Assembly (NCBI RefSeq): GCF_003206065.1
Contig: NZ_PZJQ01000004.1
Coordinates: forward strand, 195,554 to 259,553
Reading direction: 5' to 3'
DNA length: 64,000 bases
Source of the DNA: Salinicola halimionae
GTDB taxonomy: Bacteria > Pseudomonadota > Gammaproteobacteria > Pseudomonadales > Halomonadaceae
The translations under genes and the position numbers were made by a program. The notes below the pieces were generated by a model that worked only from the letters and a program-made list of their open reading frames with translations, had not been told where the DNA came from and did no database searches. Shown in pieces: positions 1 through 9,198 of this stretch (position 1 is the stretch's first letter; the number at the start of each line of letters is the position of its first letter).

Positions 1-392
1 GCATGGAAGAGGCGGCTGCGGAGGAGATCGATCATCTGGCGTGGTGCGATCAGCGTCTGCAGGAGCTCGATAGTCGCACCAGCTATCTCAACCCGGCGTT
101 CTACGCCGCCTCTTTCGGGCTGGGCGCATTGGCCGGTGCCATTGGCGATCGAGTGAGTCTCGGCTTCGTCGCGGCGACGGAGGAGCAGGTCGGGCGGCAC
201 CTCGAAGCTCATCTGCGTAAATTGCCGATCGACGACAAGCGCTCGCGAGCGGTGCTGGAACAGATGCGCATCGACGAAGCGCAGCATGAGCTTTCGGCGC
301 TCGAGTCCGGTGGCCAGCGCTTTCCGTTGCCGCTGAAATGGGGCATGCGGCTGGTGTCGAAGGTCATGACGACGAGCGTCTATCGAATCTGA
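1..392 (+). CDS. coq7: 3-demethoxyubiquinol 3-hydroxylase (Coq7), 3' part
   Basis: Non-haem diiron monooxygenase that hydroxylates demethoxyubiquinol, the penultimate step of ubiquinone synthesis, at the membrane. The visible reading frame is open at the left edge, so the N-terminal third, with the first ferritin-like iron ligands, lies outside the window. What is seen fits the family C-terminal part: EEIDHLAWC with its E..H ligand pair, the LNP and GALAGAIGD segments of the hydrophobic surface, then RIDEAQHE... as E..H ligand pair, ending in the typical [10 protein letters not shown] tail. A methionine codon at position 3 is internal, not a start. It faces the OsmC gene tail to tail across a shared hairpin terminator. 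Confidence 0.9.
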   Translation, partial: MEEAAAEEIDHLAWCDQRLQELDSRTSYLNPAFYAASFGLGALAGAIGDRVSLGFVAATEEQVGRHLEAHLRKLPIDDKRSRAVLEQMRIDEAQHELSALESGGQRFPLPLKWGMRLVSKVMTTSVYRI

Positions 393-407
393 CGTTCGTC
401 TTTCTGA

Positions 408-445
408 AAACGCAAAAGCCAGCGACGTCGCTGGCTTTTGCGTTT
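408..445. terminator. Bidirectional hairpin terminator between coq7 and the OsmC gene
   Basis: A perfect inverted repeat of 19 bases per arm (408-426 and 427-445) with A-rich left and T-rich right flanks. It lies between two convergent genes, so it can stop transcription from both sides. Confidence 0.85.
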
Positions 446-480
446 GGGGAGAACGCGATCCGGCGTCGCGCGGGCCGATC

Positions 481-900
481 TCAGCCTTCGACGATCTCGT
501 AATCGTGAGTGATCTCGACGCCACCCTTGGCCAGCATCAGCGAGGCGCTGCAGTACTTCTCGGCGGAGAGGTCGACGGCGCGCTTGACCACGGCGTCCTT
601 CAGCCCCTTGCCGGTAACGACGAAGTGAACGTGGATCTTGGTGAATACGCTGGGCGTGCCGTCGAAGCGTTCGGCTTCCAGGGTGGCGACGCAATCGGTG
701 ACGTCGGCGCGTGCCTTCTCGAGAATCTGAATGACATCGAACGAGGTGCAGCCGCCCAGCCCCATCAACACCATTTCCATGGGACGCGGGCCGGTGTTGC
801 GACCGCCATCGTTGGGATTGCCGTCGATGACGACGCTATGGCCGCTGCCGGATTCGGTGACGAATTGGCGACCGTCGGTCCATTTGACTGTGGCTTTCAT
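481..900 (-). CDS. OsmC/YhfA-family protein
   Basis: A 139-residue OsmC-fold protein. The family contains thiol-dependent hydroperoxide reductases working as dimers in the cytoplasm. Both conserved cysteines are visible: C51 in GLGGCTSFDV and C117 in EKYCSAS, the peroxidatic and resolving positions. Length and the pattern PRPMEMVLMGLGGC resemble the YhfA subgroup more than OsmC or Ohr. The start at 900 gives the usual MKATVKW N-terminus. It is monocistronic and convergent with coq7. The substrate cannot be told from sequence. Confidence 0.85.
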   Translation of the reverse strand: MKATVKWTDGRQFVTESGSGHSVVIDGNPNDGGRNTGPRPMEMVLMGLGGCTSFDVIQILEKARADVTDCVATLEAERFDGTPSVFTKIHVHFVVTGKGLKDAVVKRAVDLSAEKYCSASLMLAKGGVEITHDYEIVEG

Positions 901-1011
901 GACGAGGGTTCCTTGCTGTGGAATTCGGTGTCGAATCGCGTATCGAATCGTTCGTGGGTCGATGACGGCAGGATAACATTCCCGCCAATCGGCTGTTCTA
1001 TCTGGGCAACA

Positions 1012-1731
1012 TCAAGATTGCCAGGCGTCATCAAGACCGGTGGCGCCGGGTTGGGGCGCGGCTGAATTCGAAACCAGGCGCGCTTCGAGTTCGGCCAGCC
1101 GAGCCGGGGTGCCGACATCGACCCAGTCGCCGCGATGATGCCAGCCGCCGACACGGCCGACCTGCATCGCTTCGACCAGCAGCGGGGCAAGCTTGGCGAC
1201 GGCGCCGTTCGGCAGTTCGGCGATCAGATTGGGGTGGATGATACCCAGGCCGGCATAGATCAGTCGCGGTTCGCCCTCGGCATGCAGGCGGCCGCGAGTA
1301 TCGAGATGAAAGTCACCGCGATGATGGAAATCGGTCGTGTCCACCATCACCAGTGAGGCCAGATCGCCTTTGGTCAACGCGAGTCGCTCGAGCGGGAAAT
1401 CCGTCCACACATCGCCGTTGACCAGCACGAAAGGGGCCTCGCCCAGTTCGGGTAGCGCCTGGCGTAGCCCGCCCGCGGTCTCCAGCGGTGTCTCCTCGAT
1501 ACTGAAGGTCAGCGATACGCCGTAACGCTCGCCGTTCCCGAGCGTGTCGATGATCTGCTGCGCGCGGTAGCTGACGTTGACCACGATGTCGTGAATTCCT
1601 GCTGCCGCCAGGCGCTCGAGATGATGGACGATCAGCGGTTTGCCGGCCACCGGCAGCAGCGGCTTGGGGCAGTGATCGGTGAGAGGGCGCATCCGCGTGC
1701 CGAGGCCGGCGGCGAGAATCATCGCTTTCAT
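1012..1731 (-). CDS. murU: N-acetylmuramate alpha-1-phosphate uridylyltransferase (MurU)
   Basis: Cytoplasmic nucleotidyltransferase that turns MurNAc-1-phosphate into UDP-MurNAc in the peptidoglycan recycling route that bypasses de novo synthesis (known from Pseudomonas). The N-terminus carries the sugar-nucleotidyltransferase signature GLGTRMRP followed by PKPLLPVAGKP; VNGDVW provides the metal-binding aspartate. The start at 1731 was chosen because it overlaps the stop of the upstream kinase gene in an ATGA, as expected for translational coupling, and it begins directly with MKAMILAAG. A longer upstream reading adds 51 residues unlike the family. Length 239 aa is typical. Confidence 0.9.
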   Translation of the reverse strand: MKAMILAAGLGTRMRPLTDHCPKPLLPVAGKPLIVHHLERLAAAGIHDIVVNVSYRAQQIIDTLGNGERYGVSLTFSIEETPLETAGGLRQALPELGEAPFVLVNGDVWTDFPLERLALTKGDLASLVMVDTTDFHHRGDFHLDTRGRLHAEGEPRLIYAGLGIIHPNLIAELPNGAVAKLAPLLVEAMQVGRVGGWHHRGDWVDVGTPARLAELEARLVSNSAAPQPGATGLDDAWQS

Positions 1732-2759
1732 GATGAGGCTCCACTGCCGATGGCCGCATGATGCTCGGCCAGGCGTGCCTCCATTGCCGGGCGATAAGTA
1801 TCGCGCAGCCAGCGGTGGAATTCGCCGAGCGCCGGCAGTGCGGCCAGGCCTTCGTCGAGATGGGCGTAGAAGTGGGGCAGCCATTCGAGATAGCGCGGCT
1901 TGCCGTCGCGCAGGTAGAGGCGGCAGAACTGGCCCAGGATCTTGAGCTGACGCTGGGCACCGATCGCTTCGACCCCGGCCCGGAAGCCTTCAACGTCGAG
2001 ATCCGGTGCGATTCGCCCGGCCTTGGCACATCGTTGGTGGAAATCTTCGATCCAGTCATCCATCTCTCGCCGCGACCAGCGATGATATCGGCCTCGCAGC
2101 AGCGATATCAGATCGTAGCCGAGCGGGCCGGCCAGCGCGCCCTGGAAATCGATGACCCACAGTCGGTCCCGGTAAACCATCAGGTTCATGGCATCGAAAT
2201 CGCGGTGCACGGCGACGGTGGGAAGCCTTGCGATAGTGTCGAGCAGGTAACGTTTGACCGTCGGCCATTGCGGCGGCGTCTCGATGCCGAGCCAGCGTGT
2301 CAGGCCCCACTCGGGAAAACGATCCATCTCCTCTTCGAGAAAGTCGAGGTCATACCGTGGCAGCGACGCGCTCGGGGCGTGCTGCTCGATCTCGTCGAGC
2401 ACGTCTAGCGCCCGCATCGTGGCCGCGCGGGCGCCGGCGTCCGTATCGAAGTGGTGGTGCAGGCTGTCGTTGCCGAGGTCGTCGAGCTCGATGAATCCCT
2501 GCTCGAGATCGACGGCGTGAATCGTCGGCACCGGCAAGCCCGCCGCGTGCCACTCACGCCCGATGGCCACGAAGGGTTGGCTGTCTTCCAGCGTCGGCGG
2601 CGCATCCATGACGATCCGGGTGCTGGCGTCGGGGAAGATCACGCGACAGTAGCCGCGAAGACTGGCATCACCGGCGACCGCCTCCAACCGACACGTCTGT
2701 GGTGAAAGATGATGTCGGGCAGCGATCCAGTGGCGAAGAGCATCAAGGCGCAAGGTCAT
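1728..2759 (-). CDS. amgK: N-acetylmuramate/N-acetylglucosamine kinase (AmgK)
   Basis: Anomeric sugar kinase of the aminoglycoside-phosphotransferase fold that phosphorylates MurNAc at C1, feeding MurU. The catalytic loop VHRDFDAMNLM and the metal-binding VIDFQGALAGPLGYDL are visible; length 343 aa is usual. Gene order amgK-murU with an ATGA overlap, divergent from lptD, is the arrangement known from pseudomonads and relatives. The pair should confer recycling of MurNAc independent of MurA, relevant to fosfomycin tolerance in relatives (family knowledge). Confidence 0.9.
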   Translation of the reverse strand: MTLRLDALRHWIAARHHLSPQTCRLEAVAGDASLRGYCRVIFPDASTRIVMDAPPTLEDSQPFVAIGREWHAAGLPVPTIHAVDLEQGFIELDDLGNDSLHHHFDTDAGARAATMRALDVLDEIEQHAPSASLPRYDLDFLEEEMDRFPEWGLTRWLGIETPPQWPTVKRYLLDTIARLPTVAVHRDFDAMNLMVYRDRLWVIDFQGALAGPLGYDLISLLRGRYHRWSRREMDDWIEDFHQRCAKAGRIAPDLDVEGFRAGVEAIGAQRQLKILGQFCRLYLRDGKPRYLEWLPHFYAHLDEGLAALPALGEFHRWLRDTYRPAMEARLAEHHAAIGSGASS

Positions 2760-3205
2760 GCAGGCTTCCGGTCGTTGGTGGGGTCGTGTAGCGATCGTGA
2801 TAACGGTAGTTATGCTGCATCGGCGTTAGCCGGCGCCGCAGCGAGTTGACGGGCCGGGAATGGCACCGCATGCTGGGCTCCATTGTGGGCTCGCGGTGCG
2901 AACCGTGCGCCACCTTGGTGGCACCACGGCATCTTGCAGAACGACCGTGACGATGGCACCGCGGCTGGTGGCCAGTGTGCCGCGTTTGCCCAGCGTCGCC
3001 AAATCGCATAGGCGGCGACGGACACGAAGTCACCGCCATATTTAGACGCCTCGCTGAATCGCTTGGGTCACTAAATCGAAGGGCCTCGTCGGATTCCGCT
3101 GGATGGCTCGGCCAAGGCCCAGACGGTTCAATAAGGAATGGCTTCGCGGCAACTCCCGTCGAGGTCTGTATACTACCGGCTTCACTCGGCAAGGACACAG
3201 AGGAC
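2760..3205. promoter_or_regulatory. Divergent amgK/lptD intergenic region
   Basis: A 446-base gap between divergent amgK and lptD. A TATACT at 3169-3174, 32 bases before the lptD start, is a plausible -10 box, but no good -35 box is seen at the right spacing. Several GC-rich stretches containing GGCACC and GGTGCC lie around 2860-2965. No coding potential matching a known protein was recognised. Confidence 0.4.
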
Positions 3206-5671
3206 ATGGGCAAGCGACTGGTCTGGACTGCCCTGACTGGCCTGATTTCATCGACGGCTCAGGCGGCGCCCCCCGCGCCATTACCGGCGGATCAACTGGA
3301 TTGGGCCCCATGGGGCGATCAAGCGCCGGCCGGCGAACTGTGTGGTGGCCGCTATATCGAGCCGGGCTATCTCCTGCCCGAAGGCAAGACTCCCGAAGAA
3401 GTGCTGTCCAACTCGGGATCGGCCGAGTATGGCGACGATGGCGAAACCATTCTGGGCGGGAATGTGGTGCTGCGTCGCGGCGAGAGCCAGCTGGAGTCGC
3501 CGCAGGTGCGGGTCAACGCGGCTCGGGATACGGCATTTGCCGAAGGTCCGCTCACGATCCGCTATCCCGGCATGCTGGTGCGGGGCGGAGAGGGCCAGGT
3601 ATCGCTCGACAGCGATGCCGCTCGTATCGACGACGCTCACTATGTGGTCCACGATCAGCGTCTGCGCGGTGATGCTCAATCGATGCAGCGTCTCAACGAC
3701 GGCCGCTATCGCATGACCGAAGCCAGCTTCACCACATGCGCACCGGATAGCCGCCTCTGGCGTATCGTCGGCAGTGACGTCACCATCGATCGTGAACAGG
3801 GTTTCGGCACAGCCTCCAATGCGCGGCTTGAGATGGGCGACGTCCCGGTCTTCTACTGGCCGTGGGTAAGGTTCCCGATCGACGATCGGCGTCAGAGCGG
3901 CTTCCTGTGGCCGACGATGGGGATCTCCAGTGACGGTCTCGACTACAGCCAGCCTTACTATCTCAACCTGGCTCCCAACTACGACGCCACGATCACGCCG
4001 CGTGCCATCACCGATCACGGCTTCATGCTGGGCGGTGAGTTCCGCTATCTGTTCGGCAGCGATCAGGGGACCATCGAAGGCGCCTACCTGCCCAACGATA
4101 GCGGCGGTGAAAACGAGAACCCCAACGATCCGAATGACGCTTTCGATGGCGAGGATCGCTGGTACATCGACTACAGCCATTACGGCCGGTTCACCGATCG
4201 ACTGGATTATGCCATGCGCTATGGCGCTGCCAGCGACGGGCGTTATTTCGAAGATTTCGGACGCGACTTCGGCGAGCAGGACACCGAATACCTCGAGCGG
4301 CTGGCGCGATTGAGTTATCAGGGCACGACCTGGAATCTCGATGCGCGGGCGCAGGGCTACCAGCGTCTGGATTATCCGCTGGACGAGGATGATAGGCCTT
4401 ACTACAAGCTACCGAGCCTGACCGCCAATGCGCGTTGGGATCAGGACAACGGTTTCTATCAGGAGTGGAATTCCAACGCGACCTACTTCTGGCGCGACTT
4501 GCACGGTGTCGACAGCGACGGCTTCTGGGAAGACGAAGAGACCGGCGACACGCGCCAGATTCGTCTGCGCGAAGCGGCCAATGGCTCTCGCGTCAATCTG
4601 ACGCCTGCCGTCGGTTGGCGTGGACAGCCCAGCTGGGGCTTCCTGGAGCCGCGTTTCCAGCTGTGGCAGACCAACTATCAGCTCGACTATGGCAACCGAG
4701 ACACCGACCGCGACGAGAGTCTCTCGCGCACGGTGCCGGTATCGTCGCTGGATTCAGGCCTGATCTTCGAGCGCGACGTGTCGCTGTTCGATCAGCAGTG
4801 GAAGCAGACCTTCGAGCCGCGTCTTTACTATGCCTACGTGCCGGAACGCGACCAGTCGGAATTCCCGGACTTTGATACCGACGAGCGGGCGATTTCCTGG
4901 AGTCAGCTATGGTCGCCGTATCGCTTTACCGGATCCGACCGCGTCGGCGACGTCAACAAGCTTTCCTACGGGGCTTCGACGCGATTCCTCGAGGACGATA
5001 CCGGACGTGAGCGGTTGTCCCTCTCGGTGGGACAGAGCGCCTACTTCTCCGATCGTAATATCGATATCGAGGGCGATCCGGATACGTTGCCGAACAAGGA
5101 AACCGACTACGAAGACTGGTACCGGGCCACGCGTGATCGTTCACCGGTCATCACCCAGTTGGACTGGCGAATCAACGACCAGTGGCGTTCGCGTTACGAA
5201 TGGTTCTACGATGCGGACCGCTCCAAGACCGAAAAGGCTTCGGCCTATCTCCAGTATCTGAGCCCGGCCGGTCACGTAGTGAACCTTGGCTATCGTTGGC
5301 AGCTCCAAGGTTTCGATCCGTCCGGCGATGAAGAGGACCGACTCAACTACAACCGTGAAGACTTCGACGTCTCGTTCGCCTACAAGGCGACGTCATCGCT
5401 GGATCTGATCGGACGCTATCTGTACGACAACACCAACAGTCGCGATCTGGAAACGCTGGCCGGCGTCCAGTTCAATAGCTGCTGTAGTGCGGTGCAGGTG
5501 GTATGGCGTGAGTGGGTCGATGACAATGACACCGCCAGCACCATCGACGACGACTACTCTGACCGGGGTCTGTTTCTGCGCTTCGTGTTCAAGGGGCTAG
5601 GTGGCGTCGGTCAGAATGCCGACAGCTACTTCGCGCGATCGGTACCGGGTTACCAGGCGACGCAGTTCTGA
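3206..5671 (+). CDS. lptD: LPS-assembly protein LptD
   Basis: Outer-membrane beta-barrel that with LptE inserts lipopolysaccharide into the outer leaflet. The start at 3206 gives a signal peptide (MGKRLVWTALTGLISSTAQA, then APP) and has an AGGAC-like ribosome site; length is 821 aa. After the signal comes an OstA/LptA-like jellyroll (roughly residues 60-190) and then the long barrel domain rich in alternating aromatic and acidic residues. Four cysteines match the disulfide pattern of the family: C46, C178 and the adjacent pair C759-C760 in NSCCSAV. It precedes surA, its own folding chaperone, which is the conserved order. Confidence 0.95.
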   Translation: MGKRLVWTALTGLISSTAQAAPPAPLPADQLDWAPWGDQAPAGELCGGRYIEPGYLLPEGKTPEEVLSNSGSAEYGDDGETILGGNVVLRRGESQLESPQVRVNAARDTAFAEGPLTIRYPGMLVRGGEGQVSLDSDAARIDDAHYVVHDQRLRGDAQSMQRLNDGRYRMTEASFTTCAPDSRLWRIVGSDVTIDREQGFGTASNARLEMGDVPVFYWPWVRFPIDDRRQSGFLWPTMGISSDGLDYSQPYYLNLAPNYDATITPRAITDHGFMLGGEFRYLFGSDQGTIEGAYLPNDSGGENENPNDPNDAFDGEDRWYIDYSHYGRFTDRLDYAMRYGAASDGRYFEDFGRDFGEQDTEYLERLARLSYQGTTWNLDARAQGYQRLDYPLDEDDRPYYKLPSLTANARWDQDNGFYQEWNSNATYFWRDLHGVDSDGFWEDEETGDTRQIRLREAANGSRVNLTPAVGWRGQPSWGFLEPRFQLWQTNYQLDYGNRDTDRDESLSRTVPVSSLDSGLIFERDVSLFDQQWKQTFEPRLYYAYVPERDQSEFPDFDTDERAISWSQLWSPYRFTGSDRVGDVNKLSYGASTRFLEDDTGRERLSLSVGQSAYFSDRNIDIEGDPDTLPNKETDYEDWYRATRDRSPVITQLDWRINDQWRSRYEWFYDADRSKTEKASAYLQYLSPAGHVVNLGYRWQLQGFDPSGDEEDRLNYNREDFDVSFAYKATSSLDLIGRYLYDNTNSRDLETLAGVQFNSCCSAVQVVWREWVDDNDTASTIDDDYSDRGLFLRFVFKGLGGVGQNADSYFARSVPGYQATQF

Positions 5672-5695
5672 TCGTCGTGCGGCCTGCTGATAGCC

Positions 5696-5815
5696 GAACG
5701 AATAGAGAAACAGGCTGTCGACGTTCGTCGATCAACGAACGTCGATCCGTCGGCCAACGAACGCCAGTCAAGCCACGAACCATTCAGTTCACTAACGTCA
5801 GTCAATTAACGTATA
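5696..5815. repeat. Degenerate short repeats between lptD and surA
   Basis: The 193-base gap after lptD contains repeated short blocks ending in CGAACG, CGAAC or TAACG (near 5696, 5735, 5758, 5776, 5793 and 5808) at irregular 15-40 base spacing. It includes an inverted repeat ACGTTCGT (5721-5728) and ACGAACGT (5735-5742). No T-run follows, so it is not a clear terminator. It looks like decayed tandem duplication. Confidence 0.35.
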
Positions 5816-5864
5816 GGGCGGGCCCCTCGGGATCCGCCTCTCCATCAAAGCAAGAGAGGTAGGC

Positions 5865-6824
5865 ATGCGTCTTAGAGTATGGATCCCCTTGGCGCTGGGA
5901 ATGCTGTTATCCCCGTTGCCCGCAATGGCGGAGGTCGTGCCGTTGGATCGTATCGTTGCCGTGGTCAACGACGATGCCATCATGCACAGTCAGCTCGAAA
6001 GTCGTGTTGCCCAGGCGCGCGATCAGCTTCGAAGCAACAATATCCAGATGCCGCCCGAGCAGGCGCTGGAACGCCAGGTGCTGGATCGCATGATCGTCGA
6101 ACAGATCGAACTGCAGATGGCCGACGACGCCAAGCTGAGCATCGACGAGACCCAGCTCAACAGCACCATGCGCGGTATCGCCCAGAACAACGGCATGAGC
6201 CTGGACGAGTTCGCCGATACGCTGGAGAAGCAGGGCCAGAGTCTGGCCGAAGTCCGCGAACAGGTTCGCCGTGAGCTGCTGGTTCGGCAGGTTCAGCAGA
6301 GCCAGGTGGCCAGCAAGATCACCGTATCCGATCGTGAAGTCGACCGCTTCCTGTCGCAGCGCAGCGAGAATAGCAACGTCGCCTATCATCTGGCGCAGAT
6401 ACTGATCGCCGTGCCGCAGTCGCCGACACCGGATCAGGTGACCCAGGCTCAGGCAGAGGCGCAGAAGGTCTACCAGCAGCTTCAGGATGGCGCCGACTTC
6501 CAGCAATTGGCAGTGGCCGAATCCGATGATTCCCAGGCACTCGAAGGCGGCGATCTCGGCTGGCGACAGGCGGCACAGATTCCGTCCGTTTTTGCCGACG
6601 TGATTCCCGATCTCTCCAAGGGCGAGGTCAGCGAGCCGATTCGCAGCCCCAGTGGGTTCCACCTGGTCAAGCTGCTTGATACTCGCGGTGGTGACGGTGG
6701 CGATATGAGTCGAGATCAGGCCAGCCAGGCGATCTTCCAGCGCAAGGTCAGCGACGAGATCGAGGCCTGGACCCAGGAGATCCGTGCCAGCGCCTATATC
6801 GACAACCGCCTCGATAACGATTGA
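5865..6824 (+). CDS. surA: Periplasmic chaperone SurA with a single parvulin domain
   Basis: Periplasmic chaperone and peptidyl-prolyl isomerase that escorts outer-membrane proteins to the Bam complex. A signal peptide (cleavage after AMA, about residue 22) is followed by the SurA N-domain (about 25-165), one parvulin domain (about 173-274, GGDLGW and PIRSPSGFHLVKLLD) and the C-terminal helix ending EIRASAYIDNRL. At 319 aa it is about 110 residues shorter than the E. coli protein, which has two parvulin domains; the one kept resembles the first domain. GAGAGGT lies just before the start. It overlaps pdxA by one base (TGATG). Confidence 0.9.
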   Translation: MRLRVWIPLALGMLLSPLPAMAEVVPLDRIVAVVNDDAIMHSQLESRVAQARDQLRSNNIQMPPEQALERQVLDRMIVEQIELQMADDAKLSIDETQLNSTMRGIAQNNGMSLDEFADTLEKQGQSLAEVREQVRRELLVRQVQQSQVASKITVSDREVDRFLSQRSENSNVAYHLAQILIAVPQSPTPDQVTQAQAEAQKVYQQLQDGADFQQLAVAESDDSQALEGGDLGWRQAAQIPSVFADVIPDLSKGEVSEPIRSPSGFHLVKLLDTRGGDGGDMSRDQASQAIFQRKVSDEIEAWTQEIRASAYIDNRLDND

Positions 6825-7831
6825 TGGCATTCCCGGTACTGGCGTTGACCACCGGCGAGCCCGCCGGTATCGGTCCCGAGCTCGCCCTGGCGGCGGCTCG
6901 TGACTGGCAGCGACTCGAGGCGGCAGTGGTCGCCGTGGGCGATCCTGATCTCTTGGCCGAACGCGCACGGCAGTTGGGCTGGCCGATCGAGCTGGAGATT
7001 GTGAACCCCGGCGATCCGCTGCCGGTGCCGGTCAACGGCCGGCTGCCGGTATGGCCGGTGGCGCTGGCGACACCTTCGACACCGGGTCGTTTGGAACCCG
7101 CCAACGCCGATTACGTGCTGAAGACCTTGGATGTCGCCATCGAGGCCTGTCGGCGGGGAGTGGCCGATGCCATGGTGACCGCACCGCTGCACAAGGGCGC
7201 GATCATCGAAGGCGGACACGCCGGTTTCACGGGGCATACCGAATATCTGCGCGATGCTTGTGGTGTCGATGAGGTGGTGATGATGCTGGCCACCGAACGT
7301 ACCGTCAGGCCGCTGCGAGTAGCATTGGCAACGACTCATCTACCGCTCTCCCGAGTGTCCAGCGCGATCACCGATGCGGGCTTGACTCGCGTCACCCGCA
7401 TTCTGGCCGAGGAGCTGACTCGGCGGTTCGGCATCGCCGCTCCTCGGATACTGGTCTGCGGACTCAACCCGCATGCGGGCGAGGACGGTCATCTAGGCCG
7501 AGAGGAGCTGGAGATCATCATCCCCGCGCTGGACCGGCTGCGTGCGGCGGGTCTCGATATCGTCGGCCCGCTGCCGGCGGATACGTTGTTCACGCCACGC
7601 CATCTCGATCACGCCGACGCCGTGCTGGCGATGTACCATGATCAAGGCTTGCCGGTACTCAAATATGCCGGGTTCGGGCAGGCCGCCAATATCACGCTGG
7701 GTCTGGGTATGGTGCGTACCTCCGTCGATCACGGCACCGCGCTCGATCTTGCCGGAAGTGGTCTGGCCGACGTGGGTAGCCTTCGGGTCGCATTGCAGGT
7801 TGCTCGTCAGATGACCGCCCGCGCCCACTGA
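6824..7831 (+). CDS. pdxA: 4-hydroxythreonine-4-phosphate dehydrogenase (PdxA)
   Basis: NAD-dependent, metal-dependent oxidation of 4-phosphohydroxy-L-threonine in the DXP-dependent pathway to pyridoxal phosphate. Family marks are TTGEPAGIGPE at the N-terminus, TAPLHKG, GHTEYL, the metal-binding NPHAGEDGHLG and AMYHDQGLPVLKY. The ATG at 6824 shares its A with the surA stop, giving coupling; a TTG three bases earlier is the alternative. It sits in the conserved surA-pdxA-rsmA-apaG-apaH run. Confidence 0.95.
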   Translation: MAFPVLALTTGEPAGIGPELALAAARDWQRLEAAVVAVGDPDLLAERARQLGWPIELEIVNPGDPLPVPVNGRLPVWPVALATPSTPGRLEPANADYVLKTLDVAIEACRRGVADAMVTAPLHKGAIIEGGHAGFTGHTEYLRDACGVDEVVMMLATERTVRPLRVALATTHLPLSRVSSAITDAGLTRVTRILAEELTRRFGIAAPRILVCGLNPHAGEDGHLGREELEIIIPALDRLRAAGLDIVGPLPADTLFTPRHLDHADAVLAMYHDQGLPVLKYAGFGQAANITLGLGMVRTSVDHGTALDLAGSGLADVGSLRVALQVARQMTARAH

Positions 7832-7846
7832 AGGAATTCGTTTTTC

Positions 7847-8725
7847 ATGTCTACACGCTCCTCCGATCGCTCCCCGTTGCCTCGCGCCCGGAAACGTTTC
7901 GGTCAGAATTTTCTCCAGGATTTCGGAGTGATCTCGCGCATCGTGCGGGCCATCGGCCCGCGTGCCGGGGATCGCCTGGTGGAAATCGGGCCGGGGCAGG
8001 GCGCCCTCACTGGCCCGATTCTCGAGGCCACCGGGGCGCTCGAGGTGATCGAGCTCGACCGGGATCTGATCCCCGGTCTGCGGGTCCAGTTCTACGATTA
8101 TCCTGATTTCACGATCCACGAAGGCGACGCGCTCAAGTTCGATTTTCACGAGCTATCCGAGAAGGACGGGCGGCAGTTGCGAGTCGTGGGCAATCTGCCC
8201 TACAACATCTCGACGCCGTTGATCTTCCATCTGTTGGCGTCCCGTGGGGCGATTGCCGACATGCATTTCATGCTGCAGAAGGAAGTGGTCGAGCGCCTCG
8301 CGGCAGAACCCGGAGGGACCAACTGGGGCCGGCTATCGGTGATGACCCAATATCACTGCGAGGTCGAATCGCTGTTCGTGGTTTCGCCGGATGCCTTCGT
8401 GCCGCAGCCCAAGGTCGACTCGGCGATCGTGCGGTTGACACCGTTTTCGGAGCTGCCGTCACCGGCCAATGACGAGGCGCATTTCTCCGATGTGGTGCGA
8501 CAGGCCTTCGGTCAGCGGCGCAAGACACTGCGCAACAACCTCAAGGGGATTATCGACGTCGAGGCCCTGGAAGCGTTGGGTATCGATCCCGGGCGCCGCC
8601 CGCAGACGCTGCGCGTCGACGAGCTGGTCGCCATCAGTAATTATCTGACGGCCGCGGATGCGACGGACGGCGATCCGATGGACACTCATTCAACGAGCAA
8701 TCCTGTAACGGGGAAGCCGTCATGA
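7847..8725 (+). CDS. rsmA: 16S rRNA dimethyladenosine transferase (RsmA/KsgA)
   Basis: Dimethylates A1518 and A1519 near the 3' end of 16S rRNA in late 30S assembly. The SAM-binding VEIGPGQGALT (about residues 45-55), the ELDRDL acidic loop and the catalytic NLPYN (116-120) are all present; length 292 aa. GRRPQTLRVDE near the C-terminus is typical. The stop overlaps the apaG start (ATGA at 8722-8725), implying translational coupling. Confidence 0.95.
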   Translation: MSTRSSDRSPLPRARKRFGQNFLQDFGVISRIVRAIGPRAGDRLVEIGPGQGALTGPILEATGALEVIELDRDLIPGLRVQFYDYPDFTIHEGDALKFDFHELSEKDGRQLRVVGNLPYNISTPLIFHLLASRGAIADMHFMLQKEVVERLAAEPGGTNWGRLSVMTQYHCEVESLFVVSPDAFVPQPKVDSAIVRLTPFSELPSPANDEAHFSDVVRQAFGQRRKTLRNNLKGIIDVEALEALGIDPGRRPQTLRVDELVAISNYLTAADATDGDPMDTHSTSNPVTGKPS

Positions 8726-9105
8726 GCGAAGCGCCTCCTGCCATCACGGTCGACATCGAGCCGGAGTTTCGCGAAGACGAATCGTCGCTCAGCGACAAGC
8801 GCTTCGTGTTCAGCTACACCGTGACGGTCCACAACCAATCCGAGCGCAGCGTACAGCTGCTGTCGCGCTACTGGAAGATCACCCAGGGCCACGGCAAGGT
8901 GCAGGAAGTGCGCGGCAACGGCGTGGTCGGCAAGCAACCGACGATCGCCGCCGGACACAGCTTCCGTTACACCAGTCGTGCGGTGATCGAATGTCCGGTG
9001 GGCGTCATGCAGGGCAGCTATACCTGTGTCGATCTGTCCAGCCAGGCCTCCTTCGATGTCGCCATCGCACCGTTTCGTCTGGCCGGACCCAATCAGATCC
9101 ACTGA
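8722..9105 (+). CDS. apaG: ApaG family protein
   Basis: Small beta-sandwich (fibronectin type III-like) protein of 127 aa, linked by conserved context to Ap4A hydrolysis but of unsettled function; related domains bind pyrophosphate compounds. It has the family pattern YTVTVHNQS, LLSRYWKITQG, the glycine loop RGNGVVGKQP and the CPVGVMQGSY segment. It is coupled to rsmA and followed by apaH after 93 bases. Confidence 0.93.
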   Translation: MSEAPPAITVDIEPEFREDESSLSDKRFVFSYTVTVHNQSERSVQLLSRYWKITQGHGKVQEVRGNGVVGKQPTIAAGHSFRYTSRAVIECPVGVMQGSYTCVDLSSQASFDVAIAPFRLAGPNQIH

Positions 9106-9198
9106 TTATCGGCAGTCTTGGCTAGCATCCGCTATCGGCTGCTTCCGATCGGGATTCGATTCTGGGCCAGGATCGGACCATCATCACGAGGATAGAGT

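Noticed and set aside
1732-1884. Longer N-terminus for MurU
   Set aside because: The extra residues are out-of-frame AmgK sequence; the ATG at 1731 gives the family N-terminus and couples to amgK.
5907-6968. Long open frame on the minus strand opposite surA (353 codons)
   Set aside because: It is antisense to surA/pdxA, shows no domain pattern, and is explained by the GC-rich codon use of the real genes.
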